From Sedimentitalea nanhaiensis DSM 24252 (GTDB lineage Bacteria; Pseudomonadota; Alphaproteobacteria; Rhodobacterales; Rhodobacteraceae), in assembly GCF_000473225.1 (NCBI RefSeq), contig NZ_KI421509.1, positions 4,180,336-4,244,335 on the forward strand: DNA of 64,000 nucleotides. The letters are read 5' to 3'. The translations under genes and the position numbers were made by a program. Within the stretch, counting starts at the first letter, position 1. Every line of letters begins with the position of its first letter. Below are positions 46,399 to 55,293 of the stretch, one piece after another. Below the pieces are notes generated by a model. That model was not told the DNA's origin, ran no database searches, and saw only the letters and a list, made by a program, of their open reading frames with translations.

Positions 46399-47248
46399 TA
46401 CAAATCTAAGCGCGCTGCCGGTTCCGTTATTGATTTTTGGGGACGGTGCGACAAGGACTGTTCCAGCGGGTGGGAGTTGATCGAGGTTGGCCAGACACTG
46501 AAGACCGTACTTGCCGGCACCATGCAGAAAGTGTGCGCGGGGTATGGAGGAACATACTGCGCCCCTGCCCTGCATCCGTCCCGGCTGTCTCGGTGCCAAA
46601 ACCACGAATATCGCCCTCGTCGGTCAAGAACCGGATCCCCTCTGGCGTGGGGCCAGATGAATCTGGCCCGTCTTCTCTCATGTCGAAGCACTCGGAACCA
46701 GAGCGTTCGGACCAAGCAGTCCGCATCAAGACCCAGACGCCCGCTGGAATTCCTCCATTCACAGTTTCCCGGAGTTTGATAAAATTTGGCGTGAATGCAA
46801 AATCACCATTCGTTGCCGCGCCCGCCGAGCAATCAATAACCACGACCGGGCCGACAAAGCCCTCAACGGGAATTTCATCGACCGACCCATTGGGCAGATC
46901 GCGCCGGGAAATCCAGTGCGACGGCGCATCGAAATGTGTGCCGGTTTGCTCTGACAGAGTGATGTTGTGCCACTCACACGCAAGGCCGCGATGATCATGT
47001 GAGCTGATCTCGTCCATGCGAAAGCGGGCACATTTCCCAAATTTCTGCGGCAGGATAATCACGGGGAAATCCGGGGCCAACGTATGGGTCAGATCGAAGA
47101 TTTTACAGCACCCAAAGCGGTGCCAGCCGCAAGCTTTTCGAGATTTCTCATGTGCCTTCGCTCCCAAATACCATTTCCCGTGCTGGCATTTTTGGATCCC
47201 GCCGCCAGCGGGCGCGCAGATCTTTGGCGATATCACGGCACCACACAT
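46399..47248 (-). pseudogene. cyclase/kynurenine-formamidase-like hydrolase, frameshifted
   Basis: The recognisable part starts near CKIFDLTHTLAPDFPV and includes TGTHFDAPSHW, the metal-site core (a Gln stands where the first His is usual). After GTDAGQG the peptide goes wrong, while the expected sequence HFLHGAGKYGLQCLANLDQLP continues in another frame; the shift lies in a C-run at about 46560. The normal stop after GTGSALR is also missing. A sequencing slip in the C-run could explain the shift but not the lost end. Confidence 0.65.
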
Positions 47249-47639
47249 CTCCAGCCCGCCCCGCAGACCTTCACTGACGTAGTGTCAGTGCCGGTGATGC
47301 GCCGGACACGCCCTTTCCCGCCACCGACCTCTCCGACGACGTGAAATCAGTGATCGCCGAAGGCCAACTGCCCCCCCTGCGCCCGATGCTCCGATCAACA
47401 TGGTCATGCGGCTGTACTGGCCCGAGAACGCCGCTCTGGACGGGGACTGGCCGCCGCCCAGAATATCGGTTGCCAGATAAGCCCGCCGCAAGAAAAGGGC
47501 GCGAGAAAAAATGGTGCAGACCTTCAAGAACGTCTCTCTCATCTGCGTAACCGTTTGGCCTGCACGCACTGATGCCGCTTGGGCGGGTGGCCAACAGCTG
47601 GAACGACACCGACGCCGGATTCAGAGAAGACCCGAAAGA
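47249..47639. other. scar between cyclase and IS5 remnants
   Basis: No intact gene. One minus-strand frame includes LRRAYLATDILGGGQ, faintly like the end of serine recombinases; this is too weak to name. Confidence 0.35.
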
Positions 47640-48081
47640 GGTGCCGTTCGCCGCGGCGCCTGTCGTATTTACCGGCGTCTTGCGCAACTTGCGCCCGGGA
47701 ATGCAGGGCTTTGTGCCCTCGTCCGTAAGGGTCTCTCGGAGCAAATCCACGTCATTTCCTCTGTCAGCGAGGAGCCGCTCGGCCTTTGGCTGGCCGTTGA
47801 TCAAGGCAGCAGCGCCGGTATGATCGCTCAGGTGACCTGCGGTGATGACGAAACGGATCGGAGGTCCGCAGATGTCTGTGACCGCGTGCAGTCTGATGTT
47901 CATGCCGCCCTTGGCACGGCCACCCTCTCGGGACACTGCTGCGCGATGCCCTGCCGGGCAGTAGATTTCCGTATTGCAGCCCTGACGGCGTGCGTGGTCG
48001 TGGCACAACCATGACGAACCTGTCCCATAGTGCGTCCTTCCAGGCCCGAGAAAGGGTCGCACCATCAAACAATGGGGTCAT
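47640..48081 (-). pseudogene. IS5-family (IS427-type) transposase remnant
   Basis: Reading the minus strand, FDGATLSRAWKDALWDRF, then in a shifted frame GGRAKGGMNIRLHAVTDICG, ITAGHLSDHTGAAALI, LLADRGNDVDLLR and CIPGRKLRKTPV are clear IS427-type blocks. The catalytic region is interrupted by frameshifts and the C-terminal part decays, so it is inactive. It borders the TetR/AtuA-like gene block. Confidence 0.75.
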
Positions 48082-48102
48082 ACAGCCAACAGTCAGGCTG
48101 AA

Positions 48103-48753
48103 TCACTGATCAGGTTCAGGCTGGCGACGCCGCATATGAGGCGCAACCAGTTTCGCGAAGCGGCTTATCATCTTCTGTGCGGCTTCGGGATCGGATGTAA
48201 ACCGCTCCTGAAGGTGCAAACTGCGCAAAAATACCCGACAGATCGCCCAGAGTTCAACCACATCTTCGTCAGTGCCATTGGTCGATTGATAGACACGAAG
48301 AATGTCTTGATTGATGTCATCATTGTATTTCTTGAGAACCGGCTCGACCTTGTCGCGCAACTTCTTGTCCGTCCGCGCTGTCACCAGTATCTCGACCATG
48401 GCCCGACCCTCAGGCCGGTCCACTACCTTGGACCACAAGCTTAGAAGATCGTTTTCCATTGAAACGCCGCGCGCAACTGTGTTGCGGCGCGCCGCGTTTT
48501 GGCTTTTGCCCGTCCGCGTTGGAGCAAGAAGGCGCGACAGAGTGTCCGCCATCAAATCCTCTTTGGTCGCGAATTGGTGCATCAATGCCCCGCGCGAAAC
48601 CTCGGCACGCTCCTGCACACGCTGGATGCTCGTCTCGGAATATCCCATGTCATCAAGACAACTCACTGCGGCGTCACAAACCCGGCGGCGGGTATCCTCA
48701 CTGCGCTGTTCCTGACGATTTGGAGGGGGATTTGAAGATGTACGTTCGGTCAT
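48103..48753 (-). CDS. TetR-family transcriptional regulator
   Basis: A 216-residue regulator. The N-terminal helix-turn-helix reads RRRVCDAAVSCLDDMGYSE then TSIQRVQERAEVSRGALMHQF (about 25-65). The C-terminal ligand domain is not of a recognised subgroup. It is divergent from the AtuA-like gene across an 87-bp gap containing inverted repeats, so it probably controls the acyl-CoA pathway, with a CoA ester or acid as effector. A GTG start at 48762 is an alternative. Confidence 0.85.
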   Translation of the reverse strand: MTERTSSNPPPNRQEQRSEDTRRRVCDAAVSCLDDMGYSETSIQRVQERAEVSRGALMHQFATKEDLMADTLSRLLAPTRTGKSQNAARRNTVARGVSMENDLLSLWSKVVDRPEGRAMVEILVTARTDKKLRDKVEPVLKKYNDDINQDILRVYQSTNGTDEDVVELWAICRVFLRSLHLQERFTSDPEAAQKMISRFAKLVAPHMRRRQPEPDQ

Positions 48754-48782
48754 GCTGGGCACTCTGAGATTGCAGTTGCGTT

Positions 48783-48825
48783 TCGTATATTACGATACTA
48801 AAGAAACAGACTATACGGTTTGTAT
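48783..48825. promoter_or_regulatory. candidate TetR operators
   Basis: Two inverted repeats lie in the divergent gap: TCGTA-TAT-TACGA at 48783-48795 and ATAC-GGTTT-GTAT at 48813-48825. A weak promoter (TTGCAG at 48770, GATACT at 48794) for the rightward operon would overlap the first. Confidence 0.5.
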
Positions 48826-48840
48826 GTGGGACTGGAAAAC

Positions 48841-50628
48841 ATGTCGCGTATTTTTAAAGTCGGCGGTGCTAGCGGTTTTTGGGGTGAAGCGCCATCCGCC
48901 ACAGCGCAGCTTCTGTCATGTGATGTTGACGTTATCGTATATGATTATCTCGCTGAAATCACGATGTCCATTCTCGCACGGGCCAAGGCGCGCAACCCTG
49001 AAATGGGGTATGCTCCCGACTTTTTGAGCGCCGCCATCGGCCCAAATCTAGACGCCATCTCAGCCAAGGGCGTCAAGATTATCTCCAACGCAGGCGGCCT
49101 GAACCCAATGGCTTGCGGTACGAAGTTACGCACCATGATCGCGGATGCCGGGCTTTCGCTGAAGGTTGCCGTTGTGACTGGCGATGATCTGACAGACCGC
49201 TTGCAGGACTATGCAGATTCAGGTGTGACCGAAATGTTCTCCGGCGCTCCATTTCCGGCAATCGAAACCATCGCCTCTGCCAACGCCTATCTGGGCGCAT
49301 TCCCCATCACCGAAGCTTTGGCACAGGGCGCAGACATTGTCATAACAGGACGCTGCGTGGACAGCGCAGTCACGCTGGGGGCATGTATTCATGCCTTCGG
49401 GTGGACGCCGACTGACTATGACAGGCTGTCGGGCGGTGCGCTCGCCGGTCACATTCTGGAATGTGGCCCTCAGGCCACCGGCGGCAACTTCACCGATTGG
49501 GAGGATGTCGGTGAAGGAATGGAAACGATCGGCTATCCGATTGCTGAAATCGCGAGCGACGGATCATTCGTCGTGACCAAACCCGAGGGCACCGATGGTA
49601 TCGTCAACATCGGTACCGTGAGCGAGCAGATGTTGTATGAAATCGGCGATCCACAGGCCTATCCGCTGCCCGATGTAATCTGCGATTTCTCGACCGTCCG
49701 CATCACGCAGGAGGCACCCAATCGGGTGAAAGTAACCAACGCCACCGGGCATGCGGCACCCGACGGGTATAAGGTCAGCATGACCTACCAGGATGGATTT
49801 CGCGGTATCCAGTTGTTTGGTTATTATGGTGCAGATGCGCCGCGCAAAGCGCGCATGTTCGCAAAGGCGACATTGAACCGTGCCACTGCTACTCTCGCCC
49901 GCGCCGGTTTCGATGGGTTTACCGACACCAATGTCGAAATTCTCGGAACCGAAAGTCAATTTGGAGACCTGGCGCGCCGGGAAGACACGCGCGAAGTAAC
50001 GCTTAAGATCGCGGTAAGCCATCCCGACAAAGCGGGCCCAGCGGCGATGTTCAAAGAGGCGGTCGGCCTTGCGCTTGCCTGCCCGCCCGGACTTTGCGGT
50101 CTGGGTGGCGGTCTGGGCAAACCGTCTCCGGTGGTGCGCCTATTCTCGTTTATCGCGTCAAAAGAGACCATCGACGTCGCGGTAAACCTTGACGACCGTG
50201 AAATACCCGTGGCGATTGCCTCTGGCGCGCCGTTCGATGCTGCCTCGTTGCCGCGCCCCACTGCTCCTGCCATTTCCGAACCGGGCCAGATCGAGGTGAC
50301 CTTGCAGCAATTGGCCTGGGTCCGCTCCGGCGACAAGGGAAACAAGGCAAACGTTGGCGTGATAGCACGCAACCCGCATTATCTGCCCTATATCTGGGAC
50401 GCGCTGAATGACACAACCCTGCAAGCCCATTACGGCCATGTTGTTAAGGGCCGCATTGAGAAATTTCTGCTGCCCGAAAGCCATGCCATTAACTTTCTGA
50501 TGCACGATGCCTTAGCTGGGGGCGGCATAGCCAGCCTACGCAACGATCCGCAGGCCAAGGGTTTCTCGCAACTGCTTCTGGATTGTCCAGTGCGCATACC
50601 CGAAAGCATGACCAAGGAGCTAAAATGA
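48841..50628 (+). CDS. AtuA-like protein (DUF1446 family)
   Basis: A 595-residue protein from ATG 48841. The N-terminal DUF1446 domain (about 5-450: GGASGFWGEAP, SNAGGLNPMACGTKL, DIVITGRCVDSA) is followed by a C-terminal AtuA-type domain (about 485-590: LAWVRSGDKGNKANVGVIA). AtuA is encoded in terpene-utilisation (atu) operons of Pseudomonas, but its reaction is not established. Its stop overlaps the carboxyltransferase start (ATGA), which ties it closely to the carboxylase. Confidence 0.85.
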   Translation: MSRIFKVGGASGFWGEAPSATAQLLSCDVDVIVYDYLAEITMSILARAKARNPEMGYAPDFLSAAIGPNLDAISAKGVKIISNAGGLNPMACGTKLRTMIADAGLSLKVAVVTGDDLTDRLQDYADSGVTEMFSGAPFPAIETIASANAYLGAFPITEALAQGADIVITGRCVDSAVTLGACIHAFGWTPTDYDRLSGGALAGHILECGPQATGGNFTDWEDVGEGMETIGYPIAEIASDGSFVVTKPEGTDGIVNIGTVSEQMLYEIGDPQAYPLPDVICDFSTVRITQEAPNRVKVTNATGHAAPDGYKVSMTYQDGFRGIQLFGYYGADAPRKARMFAKATLNRATATLARAGFDGFTDTNVEILGTESQFGDLARREDTREVTLKIAVSHPDKAGPAAMFKEAVGLALACPPGLCGLGGGLGKPSPVVRLFSFIASKETIDVAVNLDDREIPVAIASGAPFDAASLPRPTAPAISEPGQIEVTLQQLAWVRSGDKGNKANVGVIARNPHYLPYIWDALNDTTLQAHYGHVVKGRIEKFLLPESHAINFLMHDALAGGGIASLRNDPQAKGFSQLLLDCPVRIPESMTKELK

Positions 50629-52247
50629 CTGTTTATGCGTCCCGTTTGTCATCGGCATCGGCCGATTTCACCGAAAACCGCACCGATATGCTGGTATTGG
50701 TGGACCGCCTCCGCAGTATCGAGGATCGCGCCCGAGCGCGCTCAGAGCAACGGCGCGAACGGTTCGAGGCACGCTGTCAGCTGACCCCACGCGACCGTCT
50801 GGCGAAATTGCTCGATCCGGGCATGCCATGGCAGGAGATTTACAATCTGGCCAGCTATCTGGTCGATGATCCAGATCCTGAAACCTCGGTGCCGGGGGCG
50901 TCAATGATCACCGGGATTGGTTTTGTCGGCGGCGTCCGCTCGCTGGTGGTTGTCGATGACAGTGGTATCAACGCCGGGGCCGTGACCACCAAATCGGTGG
51001 AAAAGGCTTTGGGGTGTTTAAAAATCGCGCAGCGCCAGAAGCTGCCGTTCATCCATCTGGTCGAAAGTGCCGGTGCCAACCTGATGGATTATACCGTCGA
51101 GTTATGGGCTCACGGCGGCGGCATGTTTCAGGGTCTGGCAAAGCTCTCGGCGATGGGTATTCCGGTGATCACCGTCCTGCATGGGCCGTCAACAGCGGGT
51201 GGCGCGTATCAGCCCGGCCTGTCAGACTATGTGATCGGTGTGCGCAAGAATGGCATGGCCGCATTGGCAGGGGCCGCACTGGTGCGCGCCGCCACTGGCG
51301 AAATTGCGACAGATGCCGAACTGGGCGGCGCCGAAATGCACGCCACGACCACCGGGTTGGTTGAATATCTGGCCGATGATGACGCCCATGGCATCGAAAT
51401 GGCGCGCGATTTGATGACGCGCCTCGGCTGGAACCGCGCGATGAAGCGCTCGGCCAGTACCAGCTTCAATGAACCGCTTTATGATCCCGACGAGATCGCA
51501 GGGATTGTACCGGTCAATTACCGCAAGCCCTATGAAATGCGCGAACTGGCCGCCCGTCTTGTCGATGGCTCGGACTTTACTGATTTCAAATCGCGCTACG
51601 GCGTCTCCACGACCTGTCTTCAGGCGCGAATCCACGGGCACAATTGTGGAATTATCGGCAATAACGGCCCCATCGACCCGGATGGCGCGACCAAGGCCGC
51701 ACATTTCATTCAACTCTGCGATCAATCGGATATTCCTCTTATTTTTCTTTCTAATACAACCGGGTACATGGTTGGGTCCGAGTATGAACATGCCGGGATG
51801 ATCAAACACGGTGCCAAGATGATCCAAGCGGTCACCAACGTATCGGTGCCGAAAATCGCGCTTTATATCGGCGCCAGCTTCGGTGCCGGGAATTACGGTA
51901 TGTGTGGCTATGCTTATGAACCTGATTTTCTGTTTACCTGGCCAAACGCCTTGACCGGCGTGATGGGGGGGGAGCAAGCCGCAACCACAATGGATCAAGT
52001 CGCCCGCGCCGGGGCTGCACGGCGCGGCATCGATGTCGCCGAAGATAAACTCAAGGCCCAGCGTGACCGTATAACCAAGCACTTCGATATACAGTCCGAC
52101 GCATTCTATACATCCGGGCGCATGCTCGACATGGGAATGATCGATCCACGCGATACCCGCCGCGTTCTGGCCTTTGCATTGGACACCACAGCCGAAGCGC
52201 GCGCGCGCGATTTGCGCCCGAATTCCTTTGGTGTGGCGCGAATGTAA
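50625..52247 (+). CDS. acyl-CoA carboxylase carboxyltransferase subunit (MCC/GCC beta-like)
   Basis: A 540-residue carboxyltransferase with the two crotonase-like halves (about 60-285 and 300-520). Typical blocks are GGVRSLVVVDDSGINAGAV, HGPSTAGGAYQPGLSDY, and the C-terminal SNTTGYMVGSEYEHAGMIKHGAKM with GASFGAGNYGMCG. This is the layout of methylcrotonyl-CoA and geranyl-CoA carboxylase beta subunits. The substrate cannot be read by eye. With the next gene it forms a complete biotin-dependent carboxylase. Confidence 0.9.
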   Translation: MTVYASRLSSASADFTENRTDMLVLVDRLRSIEDRARARSEQRRERFEARCQLTPRDRLAKLLDPGMPWQEIYNLASYLVDDPDPETSVPGASMITGIGFVGGVRSLVVVDDSGINAGAVTTKSVEKALGCLKIAQRQKLPFIHLVESAGANLMDYTVELWAHGGGMFQGLAKLSAMGIPVITVLHGPSTAGGAYQPGLSDYVIGVRKNGMAALAGAALVRAATGEIATDAELGGAEMHATTTGLVEYLADDDAHGIEMARDLMTRLGWNRAMKRSASTSFNEPLYDPDEIAGIVPVNYRKPYEMRELAARLVDGSDFTDFKSRYGVSTTCLQARIHGHNCGIIGNNGPIDPDGATKAAHFIQLCDQSDIPLIFLSNTTGYMVGSEYEHAGMIKHGAKMIQAVTNVSVPKIALYIGASFGAGNYGMCGYAYEPDFLFTWPNALTGVMGGEQAATTMDQVARAGAARRGIDVAEDKLKAQRDRITKHFDIQSDAFYTSGRMLDMGMIDPRDTRRVLAFALDTTAEARARDLRPNSFGVARM

Positions 52248-52293
52248 TCCGCCTGCCCGCCATTTTCTCCGATTTTTCGAACGAGGTTCGCTC

Positions 52294-54273
52294 ATGACAC
52301 CAATTCGCAGCCTGCTTGTCGCCAACCGAGGCGAGATCGCCCTGCGCATCATGCGCACGGCCAGACGCCTTGGTATCCGTGTCATTGCCGTTTATTCTGA
52401 TGCCGACGCCCAAGCGCCACATGTCTTGTTTGCCGATGATGCGGTGCGCATAGGCCCCGGCCCCGCCGCCGAAAGCTATCTGCTAGCAGAGCGTATTCTG
52501 GAAGCGGCCCGCACCTCCGGCGCCAATGCAATCCATCCTGGATACGGTTTTCTATCGGAGAACGCCGCTTTTGCGCGCAAGGTGCAAGAGGCCGGGCTGA
52601 TCTTTGTCGGGCCACCGGCGGATGCAATCGACGCCATGGGCGACAAGGCCGAATCCAAACGCAGGATGATTGCTGCAGGCGTACCCTGCGTGCCCGGCTA
52701 TGAAGACGCCGACCAATCCGATGAAAGGTTTCATGCCGCCGCACAGGAAATTGGGTTTCCAGTGATGGTCAAGGCCTCAGCGGGCGGCGGCGGGCGGGGG
52801 ATGCGCTTGGTCAATGCGCCAGAAGAACTGGAAACAGGTCTTCGACTGGCAAGATCCGAGGCGCTGTCAGCCTTCGGGTCCGACATCCTGATCCTTGAAA
52901 AAGCGATCCTGCAACCGCGCCATATCGAGATTCAGATCTTTTCCGATCAGGCAGGCAACACCGTTCACATGGGCGAACGCGATTGTTCCGTACAGCGCCG
53001 CCACCAGAAGGTAATCGAGGAATCCCCTTCCCCTGCCGTTTCGCCCGAAATGCGCGACGCTATGGGTCAAGCCGCTATCGAAGCCGCACGCGCCATCAAT
53101 TACGTTGGTGCGGGCACTGTCGAATTTCTGACAGATGCCTCCGGAGAATTCTATTTTCTTGAAATGAACACCAGACTTCAGGTTGAGCATCCGGTCACTG
53201 AAATGGTCACCGGTCTGGATTTGGTGGCACTGCAGATTGAGGTGGCACAGGGCGCGCCGCTGAACATGACCCAAGAGGACATCACCCTGTCCGGTCATGC
53301 CATCGAGGCCCGGCTCTATGCCGAGGATCCGGGCCAGGATTTTCGGCCCGCGACAGGAAAGATAGCGCTTTGGTCGCCCGCCAGCGGCGAAGGCGTACGC
53401 GTTGACGGCGGAATTGCCAGCGGGCAACAGGTCAGCCCCTTCTACGACCCGATGTTGGCCAAGATTATTGCTTGGGGTGAAAACCGCGAAATCGCACGTC
53501 GTCGCCTGATTGCGGCGCTGGAAGGCAGCCCGTTGCTGGGTGTGACCAGCAATAAACGCTTCTTGACACAGATACTTGAACGCCCCGCCTTTTCGGAAGG
53601 CCGCGCCACCACTGCGTTCATCTCCGAAGAATTCACCCAAGCCGATCTTGACGCCCCCGCGCCGGATGCGCGTGCGCTAGCTGTTGCCGCAGTATTGTTT
53701 TATCGCGGCGAATGTGATGCGGCGCTCGCAGCCAGCCCGGGGATTTCAGAGAAATTGCTGAACTGGTCCAGCACTGGCAATATGCACACGGTGATTGAAT
53801 TCGGCGATGCCGAGCAAGACCATGCTGTCACGGTAACGCCGAGTGGGGCGCAATGTTATGCCGCCAAAGTCGGTGAGATCGAGATCGCAATCGCCATTCA
53901 TGGCACATCGATCTGGATCAACGGGCGCAACGGCGGTGTGTTCTGGGTGCGCGACCACAATGACGTCTATTTGGAGTTGGACGGAAACAACCATTGCTTT
54001 ACCCGCCTGTCGCGGCTGGCCGCGGAAGACGCCTCGGGATCCGCCGGCGACGTGCGCGCACCCATGCATGGGGTTTTGACCGAACTGCATGTGAAACACG
54101 GCCAGAGCGTTCAAGCCGGAGACCGGCTGGCGGTTCTGGAAGCCATGAAGCTACAGCATGAGATCCGAGCCGAGATCGCCGGCAGTGTCAGCGCCATCAT
54201 GGCAACAATCGGGAACCAGATCGGCGCTGGCGACCTGATCCTGGAAATTGAAGCGGTAGACGGTAATGATTGA
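52294..54273 (+). CDS. acyl-CoA carboxylase biotin carboxylase/biotin carrier subunit
   Basis: A 659-residue alpha subunit. The biotin carboxylase domain (about 1-450) starts SLLVANRGEIALRIMRTARRLGI and has the GGGGRGM ATP loop and EMNTRLQVEHPVTE. A carrier domain at the C-terminus holds the biotinylated lysine in EAMKLQHE (K619). It carboxylates biotin with bicarbonate and ATP, then hands CO2 to the beta subunit encoded 46 bp upstream. Its stop overlaps the next gene by 8 bp. Confidence 0.92.
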   Translation: MTPIRSLLVANRGEIALRIMRTARRLGIRVIAVYSDADAQAPHVLFADDAVRIGPGPAAESYLLAERILEAARTSGANAIHPGYGFLSENAAFARKVQEAGLIFVGPPADAIDAMGDKAESKRRMIAAGVPCVPGYEDADQSDERFHAAAQEIGFPVMVKASAGGGGRGMRLVNAPEELETGLRLARSEALSAFGSDILILEKAILQPRHIEIQIFSDQAGNTVHMGERDCSVQRRHQKVIEESPSPAVSPEMRDAMGQAAIEAARAINYVGAGTVEFLTDASGEFYFLEMNTRLQVEHPVTEMVTGLDLVALQIEVAQGAPLNMTQEDITLSGHAIEARLYAEDPGQDFRPATGKIALWSPASGEGVRVDGGIASGQQVSPFYDPMLAKIIAWGENREIARRRLIAALEGSPLLGVTSNKRFLTQILERPAFSEGRATTAFISEEFTQADLDAPAPDARALAVAAVLFYRGECDAALAASPGISEKLLNWSSTGNMHTVIEFGDAEQDHAVTVTPSGAQCYAAKVGEIEIAIAIHGTSIWINGRNGGVFWVRDHNDVYLELDGNNHCFTRLSRLAAEDASGSAGDVRAPMHGVLTELHVKHGQSVQAGDRLAVLEAMKLQHEIRAEIAGSVSAIMATIGNQIGAGDLILEIEAVDGND

Positions 54274-55078
54274 AGCACAGAGCTTTCTTGAGGAATGCAA
54301 CGCGCTGGCCGCTTTGCTACAGCCGCTCGAAGACAAAGATTTTGAGCGCAAAACCCAGTTCAAGGATTGGACCATCAACGATGTGCTGGGCCATCTGCAC
54401 ATTTTCAACCATGCCGCCGAACTTACCCTAGCCTCGCCTGACCGGTTCGGGCCGTTTCTGTCGGGTATTACGGATCTGGTCGCCCAGGGCAAAACCCTGG
54501 TGCAGGCCCAATATGACTGGATCGACACTCTGTCCGGACGGGCGCTGCTGGAAGCCTGGCAAGCGGGCTCTCTGCGGCTGGCTGAGGTTTATCAAACTGC
54601 CGACCCCAAAACACGGGTGAAGTGGGCCGGACCTGACATGTCAGCACGATCCTCGATCACGGCGCGCCAGATGGAAACGTGGGCGCATGGTCAAGAACTG
54701 TTTGACCTGCTTGGCGTGACCCGGACAGATACCGACCGACTGCGCAATATCGCTCATCTGGCCGTGGTCACGATTCCCTTTGCCTTCGCCATCCGCAAGG
54801 AGCCCGCACCCAATCCCCTGCCATATGTTCGCCTGACCGCCCCTTCCGGGGATGTTTGGGAATGGAATACTCCACAACAGGACAACCGCATTGAAGGCAG
54901 CGCAACCGCATTTTGCCAGACGGCAACCCAAGTACGAAACGTCAAGGACACCGATCTGACTGCGCATGGGGCACATGCCAAACGCTGGACCCAAATCGCC
55001 CAGTGTTTTGCCGGAGCCCCCCACGACCCACCCCAACCCAACACGCGCTTCACACAGGAAATCGACGAAAAAGCATGA
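54266..55078 (+). CDS. TIGR03084-family DinB/maleylpyruvate-isomerase-like protein
   Basis: A 270-residue protein of the DinB/mycothiol-dependent isomerase fold. The metal-site histidines appear in GHLHIFNHAAEL and TWAHGQE. Family members occur with AtuA-like and carboxylase genes, but their reaction is unknown. It overlaps the biotin carboxylase gene by 8 bp, so translation is coupled. A role as a metal-dependent isomerase or thiol-adduct enzyme in the same pathway is inferred. Confidence 0.8.
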   Translation: MIEAQSFLEECNALAALLQPLEDKDFERKTQFKDWTINDVLGHLHIFNHAAELTLASPDRFGPFLSGITDLVAQGKTLVQAQYDWIDTLSGRALLEAWQAGSLRLAEVYQTADPKTRVKWAGPDMSARSSITARQMETWAHGQELFDLLGVTRTDTDRLRNIAHLAVVTIPFAFAIRKEPAPNPLPYVRLTAPSGDVWEWNTPQQDNRIEGSATAFCQTATQVRNVKDTDLTAHGAHAKRWTQIAQCFAGAPHDPPQPNTRFTQEIDEKA

Positions 55079-55250
55079 AATCGTTTTCAACGCCGGCAAG
55101 CAACTGACGACGAATTAAAACGCGTCAAACGATCCACAGCTTTCGGAATATTTGGCGTAAATTCCGTTTGCAGAAGGCCCCGAATAAGTGGTGCAAAAGA
55201 TTCTGTCATTTTGGGAATAATAGTCGGGCGCGTTTATCGGGTATCGGAAT

Positions 55251-55274
55251 TACGAAAATACGAAAATACGAAAA
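55251..55274 (+). repeat. three perfect tandem copies of TACGAAAA
   Basis: The 8-mer occurs at 55251-55258, 55259-55266 and 55267-55274, just before the ribosome site of the next gene. It could be slippage-prone or a regulator site. Part of the 215-bp gap 55079-55293, which otherwise shows nothing clear. Confidence 0.7.
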
Positions 55275-55293
55275 GAAGAGCTAGGAGGAACGA

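Noticed and set aside
46399-47248. Programmed frameshifting in the cyclase
   Set aside because: No slippery heptamer or pseudoknot was evident, and the normal end of the gene is missing too; simple decay or a read error is more likely.
47249-47639. Serine recombinase C-terminus
   Set aside because: Only a short resemblance (RAYLATDIL) and no catalytic domain, so it is kept as unnamed scar.
55251-55274. Start of a CRISPR or larger satellite
   Set aside because: Only three 8-bp units without spacers; no cas genes in the window.
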